From NCBI RefSeq assembly GCF_031454155.1, contig NZ_JAVDQG010000008.1, positions 1 to 64,000 on the forward strand: DNA of 64,000 bases. Reading direction: 5' to 3'. Positions 8,896 through 16,188 of this stretch are shown here, in pieces. Source of the DNA: Desmospora profundinema (GTDB lineage: Bacteria > Bacillota > Bacilli > Thermoactinomycetales > DSM-45169). Both the position numbers and the translations under genes were made by a program. The notes beneath the pieces are model-generated. The model ran no database searches, had not been told where the DNA came from, and saw only the letters and a list, made by a program, of their open reading frames with translations. Within the stretch, counting starts at the first letter, position 1, and every line of letters starts with the position of its first letter.

Positions 8896-9891
8896 ATGAC
8901 CGTTACCATCAAGGACATCGCCAAACAGGCAGGGGTGTCCATCACGACGGTGTCCCGTGCCATGAACGGCTATCGGGATATCCACCCTGAAACCCGAAAA
9001 CGGGTGCTCCAAATCGCCGAAGAGATGAATTATCGACCCAGCGGGATCGCCCGCAGCCTGGTGATGAAACAATCCAAAACCATCGGTCTCATCATCTCTG
9101 AGATGACACGGTCGCGCACCGGCCATCATTTCTTGTTCGATGTCATCTCCGGCGTGAATGATCGCGCGATGGCTTTGGGTTATGATCTGATCCTGGCCAC
9201 TACCAGTCCTGACGAGCAGCACATGGTTCCCTATATGGAACTGTGTCATCGTCGTCAATTGGACGGTGTGATCCTGTCGGGAGTCCGGACCAAGGATCCA
9301 TACCTCCAGGAGGTGTTGGACTCCGCCATTCCCTGTGTACTGATCGATGTGCCGCTGCTGGGGAAAACATGCAGTCACATCACCTTGGACAACCGCAAAG
9401 GGGCGCAGCAGGCCGTGGAGTATTTGATCCGTTCCGGCCACCGCCGCATCGGCTTTATCAACGGTCATCGCGAAGCCTTCGTCAGTGAAGAGCGCTTGCT
9501 GGGTTACCAACATGCGATGGAGGAAGCCGGATTGAAGGGGGAGTGGGTGTTTTACGGAGATTTTGATGATGCTTCCGGCCGGGAGGGTGTGTGTCACTTG
9601 TTGGAGAAAGATCCCGATCTGACCGCTTTTTTCTGTGCCAGCGATTTAATGGCGGTCGGGGCGATGAGGGAACTGGAAGGAATGGGAAAAAAAGTGCCGC
9701 AGGATGTGAGTGTGATCGGATTTGACGACATTGATCTGGCTCATTATGTGACACCGATGCTCAGCACGGTTCACCAGCCGCGGTATCGGTTTGGCACACA
9801 GGCCGTGGATGTGATTGTCGGCATGCTGGAAGGGGAACAAGGAAAATCGGTGGTGTTGGAGCCGGAATTGTTGATTCGGGAAAGTACTTAA
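8896..9891 (+). CDS. LacI-family transcriptional regulator of the starch cluster
   Basis: A 331-residue repressor. ATG 8896 follows GGGAGG and opens with MTVTIKDIAKQAGVSITTVSRAMNGY, the LacI helix-turn-helix and hinge. Residues 60-331 form a periplasmic-binding-protein-like sensor domain (ending with CASDLMAVGAMRELEGMGKKVPQDVSVIGFDDIDLAHYVTPMLSTVHQP). Position between the amylase and the debranching enzyme, and palindromes on both sides of the gene, point to control of maltodextrin use, as with MalR/CcpA relatives. The effector is likely a maltooligosaccharide or phosphorylated sugar, which is inference. Confidence 0.9.
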   Translation: MTVTIKDIAKQAGVSITTVSRAMNGYRDIHPETRKRVLQIAEEMNYRPSGIARSLVMKQSKTIGLIISEMTRSRTGHHFLFDVISGVNDRAMALGYDLILATTSPDEQHMVPYMELCHRRQLDGVILSGVRTKDPYLQEVLDSAIPCVLIDVPLLGKTCSHITLDNRKGAQQAVEYLIRSGHRRIGFINGHREAFVSEERLLGYQHAMEEAGLKGEWVFYGDFDDASGREGVCHLLEKDPDLTAFFCASDLMAVGAMRELEGMGKKVPQDVSVIGFDDIDLAHYVTPMLSTVHQPRYRFGTQAVDVIVGMLEGEQGKSVVLEPELLIREST

Positions 9892-9906
9892 TTTTTTTCG
9901 ATCTGA

Positions 9907-9934
9907 CCGAAAACGTTTCCGTGAACGTTTTCGG
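9907..9934. promoter_or_regulatory. Tandem LacI-type operators before the debranching gene
   Basis: CCGAAAACGTTTCCG at 9907-9921 and GTGAACGTTTTCGG at 9921-9934 abut each other. They share half-sites with the 8871 palindrome and lie just before the ribosome site of the glucosidase gene. A roadblock or operator role is likely. Confidence 0.65.
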
Positions 9935-9954
9935 AGAATGTGGAGGGAATCCGC

Positions 9955-12039
9955 TTGACACAAGTCATCAAAGAAGGCAATCACTTTTTTTACAGCGACG
10001 ACTGGGGCCATTTACCCGAGAACAACCAGCAGGGACTGGGTTTGTATTACCGGGATACCCGTTTTTTAAGCAAGTTGGAGTGGGAGTTGGACGGGGTGGG
10101 AATCATCCCTCTCCACGCCAAAGCCGACGGTGCCCATAGTGTGTACCGATACACCAACCAAAGCGTGGAGCAGGAAGGGACGGTCTCTTTTTGGCGTGAG
10201 TCCTTGGAGATTGAGCGGCAATGCTGGCTCCATGACGGGGTGTTGGTAGAACAATTCCGCTTTGCCAATCTGGATCGCAACCCGTTGGAGACCCACTTGA
10301 TCGTGCGGATGGATGCTGACTTTGCCGACATGTTTATCGTGCGCGGCTACCAGGATGGGAAAGTGGGTGAGAAGCAGTCGGTTCAAAGGACCGGCGCAGG
10401 TCTTCGTTTCTCCTATCATGGAGCCGATGACGTCACCCGGTCCCTGGAAGTGAAGGCGGAACCGGCGGGTCGGTCCTGGGAAGACGGGAGGTTGATGATT
10501 CCTCTCTCCCTTGCACCTGGTGAGGAGCAGGAGGTGAAGCTGACCTACGTGCCGGCCGCGGGCGAGAAAACGATGAAAGTCGTCCCGCCGGAAGGCACCT
10601 TCCACACGGTGCGCCAGGCAGAGGAAGAATGGATTCGCCAATATCCGCAAGTAGATTCGGATAGTTCTGACTTTAATGAGATGTACCGGCGCGGGTTGGC
10701 GGACATGCGGATGCTTCTTACGGATGTAGGGGATGGTCCCTTCCCGGTGGCCGGGCTTCCCTGGTATGCCGTCCCCTTTGGCCGGGACAGTCTGATCGCG
10801 GCTTGGCAGAGTGTGGCGGTGCAGCCGGAGTGGGCTAAGGCCACCATCCGCACGATGGCCCGCCACCAGGGAGAAAAGGTGGATGGGTGGCGGGATGAGG
10901 AACCGGGAAAGATCCTCCACGAAATCCGCTATGGCGAGTTGGCCGCAACCGGTCAGATTCCTTTCACCCCCTACTACGGCACGGTGGACGCCACTCCCCT
11001 CTTCCTGCTTCTGATCGGGGAGGTCTACCGGTGGACCGGGGATGAGGCGTTTGTGCAGGAATACGCGGACGCCGCCAAAAAAGCGTTTCGCTGGATCGAG
11101 GAGTACGGCGATCCCGACGGACGGGGTTACACGGTTTACCAGCGCAAATCGGAAAAGGGAATCGGAAACCAGGGCTGGAAGGATTCCGCCGATTCCGTTG
11201 TCCACCGCGATCACACCTTGGCGGAAGCGCCGATCGCACTGGTTGAGGTGCAGGGATACGTATACCAGGCACAGCGGATCTGGTCGTCTCTTTTCCGCCG
11301 GCTGGGGGAGGATGACTGGGCGGATAGGCTGATTCAACAGTCTGATGCGCTTCAGGAGCGCTTTCAGCGTGACTTTTGGATGGCGGATGAATCGTTTCCG
11401 GCTTTGGCGCTGGACAAAGAGGACCGCCAAGTAGGGTCCGTCACGTCCAACCCCGGACATTGCCTGATCGGTGGCATCCTGGGTGAGGAGCAGGCGGCCT
11501 CGGTAGCCCGTCGGCTTCTTGCTCCGGACCTTTTCTCCGGATGGGGGATCCGCACCATGAGCCGAAAAGCCCGTTCCTATAACCCGATGAGTTACCATAA
11601 CGGGTCTGTCTGGCCCCATGACAATTCTCTCATCCTGCTGGGTTTAAAGGAATCCGGCTTTGATCGCGAAGCGGAAACGCTGATGCAAGGATTGATCGAT
11701 ACGGCGGCGCAATTTGAGGGACATCGGCTGCCGGAACTCTTTTGCGGATACGGCCGCGAAGAAGGGGAGCCCGTCCCGTATCCGGTGGCGTGTTCACCCC
11801 AAGCATGGGCGGCGGGAACGGCTTTCGTCCTGCTGCAGGTGATGACCGGGTTGAACCCGGATCCCGAACGGGGTCGAATCGAGCTTCGGCCGTCCCTTCC
11901 TCCCGATCTGTCATGGCTGCACGTCAGAAACCTGCGAGTGGGATCCGGACACATCGATCTTCGTCTGGTCCGCTCTCACGGTGTCGTCCATGCCCAGGTG
12001 GAACGAAACACGACCGGATGGCCGGTGGAAATGGGTTAG
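9955..12039 (+). CDS. Glycogen debranching / amylo-alpha-1,6-glucosidase-like enzyme
   Basis: A 694-residue cytosolic protein. TTG 9955 follows TGGAGGG at 9941-9947 with seven-base spacing; a GTG at 9940 lies upstream of that site and is less likely. The N-terminal half (KEGNHFFYSDDWGHLPENNQQGLGLYYRDTRFLSKLEWEL) is a GDE_N_bis beta domain. The rest is an (alpha/alpha)6 barrel of the GH63/MGH1-like group, with LPWYAVPFGRDSLIAAWQ, QGWKDSADSVVHRDHTLAEAPIALVEVQGYVY and SYHNGSVWPHDNSLILLG holding the conserved acidic and Trp residues. Acid groups in RDS and PHD segments are candidate catalytic residues. It probably trims branched maltodextrins imported by the ABC system downstream. Its stop codon TAG overlaps the left boundary of MITE copy 2. 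Confidence 0.88.
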   Translation: MTQVIKEGNHFFYSDDWGHLPENNQQGLGLYYRDTRFLSKLEWELDGVGIIPLHAKADGAHSVYRYTNQSVEQEGTVSFWRESLEIERQCWLHDGVLVEQFRFANLDRNPLETHLIVRMDADFADMFIVRGYQDGKVGEKQSVQRTGAGLRFSYHGADDVTRSLEVKAEPAGRSWEDGRLMIPLSLAPGEEQEVKLTYVPAAGEKTMKVVPPEGTFHTVRQAEEEWIRQYPQVDSDSSDFNEMYRRGLADMRMLLTDVGDGPFPVAGLPWYAVPFGRDSLIAAWQSVAVQPEWAKATIRTMARHQGEKVDGWRDEEPGKILHEIRYGELAATGQIPFTPYYGTVDATPLFLLLIGEVYRWTGDEAFVQEYADAAKKAFRWIEEYGDPDGRGYTVYQRKSEKGIGNQGWKDSADSVVHRDHTLAEAPIALVEVQGYVYQAQRIWSSLFRRLGEDDWADRLIQQSDALQERFQRDFWMADESFPALALDKEDRQVGSVTSNPGHCLIGGILGEEQAASVARRLLAPDLFSGWGIRTMSRKARSYNPMSYHNGSVWPHDNSLILLGLKESGFDREAETLMQGLIDTAAQFEGHRLPELFCGYGREEGEPVPYPVACSPQAWAAGTAFVLLQVMTGLNPDPERGRIELRPSLPPDLSWLHVRNLRVGSGHIDLRLVRSHGVVHAQVERNTTGWPVEMG

Positions 12040-12178
12040 GGCCTGTCTGGTAATTCTATCTTCGGTAAGTAAAAGGGAGGGTCGGTATGGCTGGCGGAGA
12101 GCCTTTGCGCTTTTTGCAACGAAACGAAGACAGCCATACCGACCCGGGGCTCGTGCTACGGATTGTTCAGACGCGCCC
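12039..12178. repeat. TA-flanked MITE-like repeat, copy 2
   Basis: About 140 bp from GGGCCTGTCTGG to TTCAGACGCGCCC, with TA at 12037-12038 and 12179-12180. It is a shorter version of copy 1: the segment GCACTCACAGAGCAC is absent, but the GGTATGGCTG / CAGCCATACC arms and the terminal ends are kept. The left TA forms part of the debranching gene's TAG stop. It sits between that gene and the ABC operon, where a transcript hairpin could affect read-through. Confidence 0.8.
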
Positions 12179-12244
12179 TAAAAACCTCAGAATCCCGCTC
12201 TCTCAAAAGAGAGGGATACCCATATATAAGAGAGGATGAGTTCC

Positions 12245-13474
12245 ATGAGGCGTACACGGTTGGTTTATTTACTGGCGGTTGTCTCCATCCTGTCATTGCT
12301 GATGTCCGCATGCGGAGGCGGTTCCGGTGCCGATGGAGGGAGCGATGAGATCCGCATCGGCGCACAGTTGTCCAGTCCGGCGGAACGAAAGATCCTGGAG
12401 GAGCAGATCCAAGCGTTTGAAGAGAAGAACCCGGGCATTCAAGTCCGCATCCAAGCCATCACCGACGATTATCTGAAAGAGATGCAAACCTTGATCGGCG
12501 CCAAACGGGAGCCCGATGTGTTTTATCTCGACAGTATGCCGGCGCCGGATTTGGTCAACCTGGACGTGTTGGAGCCGCTGGACGAATACATCCAAGCAAG
12601 CGGCCTGGATCCTTCCGATTTTGAAGATGCGTTGATCGAAGCTTACACCAAGAACGATTCGATTTACGGTTTGCCCAAGGATTACAACACCCTGGCCCTC
12701 TTCTACAATAAACAGATGTTTGAAAAAGAAGGATTGGAGCCTCCCACCACCTGGGAAGAGTTGCGGGATGCGGCCAAAAAGCTGACCAAAGACGGAAGGA
12801 AAGGATTTGCCATTAACCCCGAGCTGGCCCGCTATCAACCGTTTGTCTACCAGAACGGCGGAGCCGTGCTGGATGAAGACGGGAAGGCGACACTGGATCG
12901 GAAAGAAAACGTGGAGGCATTAACGTTCTTCACCTCTCTCTTCCTGGAAGATCAGTCCACCGGTGTCCCGAATGATCTGGGGGTGGAGTGGGCCGGTGAC
13001 GCCTTCGCCGAAGAAAAAGCAGCGATGGTGTATGAAGGGGGCTGGATGATCCCCTTCCTGAAGGAAAAAGCGCCGGACCTGGAATACGGCATCGTCGAAC
13101 TTCCCGTCAAGGAGGAAGGGATGGAAAACTCCAACCTGGCCTTCACGGTGGCGTACGTGATGTCGAAAAACAGTAAAAACAAAGAGGCCGCTTTTCAACT
13201 GATTGAATTCCTCACCAGTGACGAAGGGCAGACATACGTGGTGGACAGCGGACTGGCCCTGCCTTCCCGTAAATCGATGGGCGAAAAGTTTATCGAAGAG
13301 TATCCGGAACGGGAAGCGTTTGTGAAAGGGGCCGCGTATGCAGAGCCCTTTCAATACGGCGATTACGGCAATAAGTTTGCCGACGAGGCCAGCAAAGCGG
13401 CGGAATCGGTGGTGCTGAAACAGGAAAAATCCGTGGAAAATGCCCTTAAGAAGGCACAGGAACGGGTGGAATGA
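12245..13474 (+). CDS. malE: Extracellular sugar-binding lipoprotein of an ABC importer
   Basis: A 409-residue SBP family 1 protein. ATG 12245 gives nine-base spacing from AGAGG; an ATG at 12236 is too close to it. The signal peptide ends in the lipobox LLMSAC, so Cys21 should be lipidated and the protein tethered outside the membrane. The mature part (EQIQAFEEKNPGIQVRIQAITDDYLKEMQTLIGAKREPDVFYLD) has the MalE/UgpB clamshell layout. Two permease genes follow in the same direction and carbohydrate enzymes precede it, so maltodextrin is the likely ligand; sequence alone does not prove this. An imperfect hairpin at 12193-12218 lies in the leader. Confidence 0.88.
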   Translation: MRRTRLVYLLAVVSILSLLMSACGGGSGADGGSDEIRIGAQLSSPAERKILEEQIQAFEEKNPGIQVRIQAITDDYLKEMQTLIGAKREPDVFYLDSMPAPDLVNLDVLEPLDEYIQASGLDPSDFEDALIEAYTKNDSIYGLPKDYNTLALFYNKQMFEKEGLEPPTTWEELRDAAKKLTKDGRKGFAINPELARYQPFVYQNGGAVLDEDGKATLDRKENVEALTFFTSLFLEDQSTGVPNDLGVEWAGDAFAEEKAAMVYEGGWMIPFLKEKAPDLEYGIVELPVKEEGMENSNLAFTVAYVMSKNSKNKEAAFQLIEFLTSDEGQTYVVDSGLALPSRKSMGEKFIEEYPEREAFVKGAAYAEPFQYGDYGNKFADEASKAAESVVLKQEKSVENALKKAQERVE

Positions 13475-13483
13475 CCGAAAGAT

Positions 13484-13517
13484 AAGGGAGGGAGCCGCCG
13501 TGCTCCCTTCCGCCCTT
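13484..13517 (+). promoter_or_regulatory. Intercistronic hairpin in the ABC operon
   Basis: AAGGGAGGGAGC and GCTCCCTTCCGCCCTT pair around a CGCCGT loop between the binding-protein and first permease genes. No T run follows, so it is more likely an mRNA-stabilising or partial-attenuation hairpin that keeps the binding protein in excess. Confidence 0.55.
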
Positions 13518-13534
13518 GAAAGGAGGCTCGGTAT

Positions 13535-14488
13535 ATGGACATGGACCACCCCAGAAAACCGCAACCGGCTCCCCTGTCCCGGATGCAGCCGCCATCGCCG
13601 GGAAAGAAAACAAGGTGGACCAGTGATCCCGTCATGGGCTATCTGTTCACCTTGCCGGTGATCGCTTCCCTGTCTGTCTTCTTAATCGGTCCGATCCTTT
13701 ACGCCTTTTATCTCAGCTTTCAGCAGTTTACATTTCTCAACCCCGACTTGTCCCAATTTGTCGGATGGGATAACTACATGCGCTTGTTGCAAGATGAACG
13801 CTTTCATACGGCATTGAAGAACACCTCTTTTTATTCCCTGGGAGTGGTGCCGGTTCAAGTGAGCATCGCCTTGCTGCTGGCCTTGATCGTCAACAGCCGC
13901 ATCCGGGGGAAGACCTTTTTCCGGGTCGCTTATTTCCTGCCTACGGTCACCTCTACCGTCGCCGTATCTGTCATGTTCCTGTTTTTATTCAAACGGGATG
14001 GGCTGGTGAACGCGCTTCTGTCTTTCTTCGGGGTGGAGGGGCGCAGTTGGATGCTGGATATCGATTTTGCGTTGCCTTCGATCATGTTGATGGCCGTGTG
14101 GACTACGGTGGGCCAATTCATGGTGATTTACCTGGCCGGTCTGCAGGATATTCCATCCGACCTCTATGAAGCGGCGGAGGTGGACGGGGCGGGTCCGTTC
14201 CGGCAGTTTTGGCACATTACACTGCCGCTCTTAAAGCCGACCACCTTCTTTATCGTGGTGATGTCGATCATCGGCACCTTCCAGGTGTTTGATCAGATGT
14301 ACGTCATCTCCAAGGGAGAAGGCGGACCGTTGGATTCCACTTTGACGGTGGTGTTGTACCTGTACAATGTAGCATTTAAGGATTTTGAAATGGGTTACGC
14401 ATCGGCGATCGCCTTTTTCCTGTTTGCCGTCATACTCGTCCTCACTCTGGTTCAGCGCAGATTTTTCGGTGAAGAGACACGGATGTAA
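13535..14488 (+). CDS. malF: ABC sugar permease, MalF type
   Basis: A 317-residue inner-membrane protein with six predicted helices after a proline-rich cytosolic tail of about 30 residues. The ATPase-docking EAA loop is clear: EAAEVDGAGPFRQFWHITLPLLKP. ATG 13535 follows AAAGGAGG. It pairs with the next gene to form the translocation pore of the importer. It lacks the extra N-terminal helices of Escherichia MalF and resembles the shorter Gram-positive type. Confidence 0.92.
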   Translation: MDMDHPRKPQPAPLSRMQPPSPGKKTRWTSDPVMGYLFTLPVIASLSVFLIGPILYAFYLSFQQFTFLNPDLSQFVGWDNYMRLLQDERFHTALKNTSFYSLGVVPVQVSIALLLALIVNSRIRGKTFFRVAYFLPTVTSTVAVSVMFLFLFKRDGLVNALLSFFGVEGRSWMLDIDFALPSIMLMAVWTTVGQFMVIYLAGLQDIPSDLYEAAEVDGAGPFRQFWHITLPLLKPTTFFIVVMSIIGTFQVFDQMYVISKGEGGPLDSTLTVVLYLYNVAFKDFEMGYASAIAFFLFAVILVLTLVQRRFFGEETRM

Positions 14489-14503
14489 AGGAGGGGTTCC
14501 CCC

Positions 14504-15322
14504 ATGTGGAACCGCCTATTGCGGATTTTATTCTACATCGTGGTGGTGGGATATGCTTGCCTCACACTGGGCCCCTTCCTGTGGTCCATCTACACCACTT
14601 TCAAAACGACGCCGGACATCAACCGGTTGTGGGTACCGTTATCGGATCTCACCATCGCCAACTATGTCCACATCATTTTGAGCGATCAATATCCCTTTGC
14701 CCGTTGGTTCTTAAACAGTATCGTAGTGGCGGTAATTGTCACGGTCGGCAACCTCGTTTTTAATTCGATGGCGGGGTACGCCCTGGCACGGATCGATTTT
14801 CCCGGCCGGACGGTGTTGTTTGTCACCATTCTGGCGGTGATGATGGTGCCGGGCCAGGTGATCCTGGTTCCGATGTACATCCTCTTGTCCAATCTGGATT
14901 GGATCAATTCCTATGCCGGGCTGACGGTACCGTTTTTGGTGCAGAGCTTCGGGATCTTTCTCATGCGTCAGTTTTTCCTGTCGGTCCCACGGGAGCTGGA
15001 AGAGGCGGCCTTTCTCGACGGTCTCAGCCGTTGGGGGACGTTTTGGCGGATTGTGATGCCCCTGGCCAAACCTGCGCTGGCAGCCCAGACCATCTTCATC
15101 TTTATGGGAAACTGGAACAGCTTTATGTGGCCCAACCTGTTGGCCAGCACCGATGATATGTATACCTTGCCCGTCGGCCTCAACACGTTGTACGGCGAGT
15201 ATGACGCGTTCTGGAACAGCATTCTCGCCGGCGCCATGTTTATGACCGTGCCCGTGATTATTGTATTTATCTTGTTTCAACGTCATTTCATCAAAGGAAT
15301 TTCGACGACGGGTATAAAGTGA
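14504..15322 (+). CDS. malG: ABC sugar permease, MalG type
   Basis: A 272-residue membrane protein with six helices and the EAA loop EEAAFLDGLSRWGTFWRIVMPLAKP. It starts 15 bases after the MalF-like stop, preceded by AAGGAGGGG. No ATP-binding subunit gene follows; the transcript ends in, or runs on to, a PH-domain gene. As in Bacillus, a shared ATPase such as MsmX encoded elsewhere is the likely partner (established for related systems, inferred here). Confidence 0.92.
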   Translation: MWNRLLRILFYIVVVGYACLTLGPFLWSIYTTFKTTPDINRLWVPLSDLTIANYVHIILSDQYPFARWFLNSIVVAVIVTVGNLVFNSMAGYALARIDFPGRTVLFVTILAVMMVPGQVILVPMYILLSNLDWINSYAGLTVPFLVQSFGIFLMRQFFLSVPRELEEAAFLDGLSRWGTFWRIVMPLAKPALAAQTIFIFMGNWNSFMWPNLLASTDDMYTLPVGLNTLYGEYDAFWNSILAGAMFMTVPVIIVFILFQRHFIKGISTTGIK

Positions 15323-15438
15323 AGGGGTTGGGTAACGGGACGGTTCCATCCTTCCTTTCAGACAGGCTTCTCTTGACGTTTTCCCGGGAAATGATACAGT
15401 GGAAAATGGTAAGAAGCGCCATGGAAGGAGCGAACGGC

Positions 15439-15864
15439 ATGAAGGAAGAAACGCTGTGGGAAGGGACCACGTCCCATGTGGCCAAGTTGGGGACTTATCT
15501 CTTGTGTCTGTTATTCTGTTGGTTGCTAGTGCCGATTTTTGTCGCGATTTGGACGGCGATCAAGCTGAAGTCCACCCGTTATCAGTTGACGACCGAGCGG
15601 CTCCGGATTACGGAAGGGATCTTGTCTAAACGGACGGAAGTGGTGGAGCTGTATCGGGTGCGGGATATGAGTCTGGAAAAGCCGTTCCTTTATCGGATTT
15701 TTTCCAAAGGCAACATTCTCCTCATCACCTCGGATCAAAGCGCCCCCAATGTCCTAATGGAAGCCGTCCCTGATGCGGATCAGTTGATGGATGTTCTCCG
15801 CAAACATGTGGAAGTGTGTCGGGACAAAAAACGGGTGCGGGAAATCGGAGTGGACGGATTTTAA
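15439..15864 (+). CDS. PH-domain (bPH2/DUF304) membrane protein
   Basis: A 141-residue protein, ATG 15439 (MKEETLWEGTTSHVAKLGTYLL), with GGAAGGA nine bases upstream. One membrane helix (LGTYLLCLLFCWLLVPIFVAIW) is followed by a bacterial PH domain: TAIKLKSTRYQLTTERLRITEGILSKRTEVVELYRVRDMSLEKPFLYRIFSKGNILLITSD. That layout is typical of small bPH2/YdbT-like proteins of unknown role at the membrane. It has its own possible promoter (TTGACG at 15373, TACAGT at 15395) and a terminator, so it is probably independent of the sugar operon. Confidence 0.85.
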   Translation: MKEETLWEGTTSHVAKLGTYLLCLLFCWLLVPIFVAIWTAIKLKSTRYQLTTERLRITEGILSKRTEVVELYRVRDMSLEKPFLYRIFSKGNILLITSDQSAPNVLMEAVPDADQLMDVLRKHVEVCRDKKRVREIGVDGF

Positions 15865-15881
15865 TAGAGACAGCACAAAGA

Positions 15882-15909
15882 AGCCCAGACCAATCGGTCT
15901 GGGTTTTTT
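15882..15909 (+). terminator. Rho-independent terminator
   Basis: AGCCCAGACC and GGTCTGGG(T) pair around AATC and are followed by six T residues, 18 bases after the PH-domain gene. Confidence 0.9.
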
Positions 15910-15942
15910 CAAGCCGATACCTGATGGTATCTATGAAGGGAT

Positions 15943-16188
15943 ACTGAAAAAGTCGAGTGGAGCCTAGGCATGTGTCGATGGCTATACAACAGTATGCTGG
16001 AACAACGCCGTTTCGCTTACAGGAGACGTGGTCTCTCCTTGAGCTATCATAAGCAAGCGACCGAACTTCCTTCATTGAAAAAGGAAATCCCTGCTTTTAA
16101 ATAGGTTCACTCCCAGGTCCTACAGCAAGTGGTGAAGCGTCTCGGCCTTGCTTTTCAACACTTTTTCCGCCGCGTTTCGGGTCCTTCC
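15943..16188 (+). pseudogene. TnpB (IS200/IS605/IS1341) N-terminal fragment
   Basis: From 15943 the frame reads EKVEWSLGMCRWLYNSMLEQ, then RRFAYRRRGLSLSYHKQATELPSL, an internal amber stop after EIPAFK, and then VHSQVLQQVVKRLGLAFQHFFRRV. This is the N-terminal region of TnpB, the RNA-guided nuclease of IS605-type elements: a W-L-Y-N helix, the L-S-Y motif, and the H-S-Q-V-L-Q-x-V segment. The start, the catalytic RuvC part and the element ends are missing. It stops exactly where the next minus-strand gene ends, so the insertion and its decay trimmed the downstream side. Confidence 0.8.

Noticed and set aside
10066-11619. A 517-codon minus-strand frame opposite the debranching gene
   Set aside because: No domain is recognisable and it overlaps the well-conserved GDE/GH63-like gene completely; it is a codon-bias shadow.
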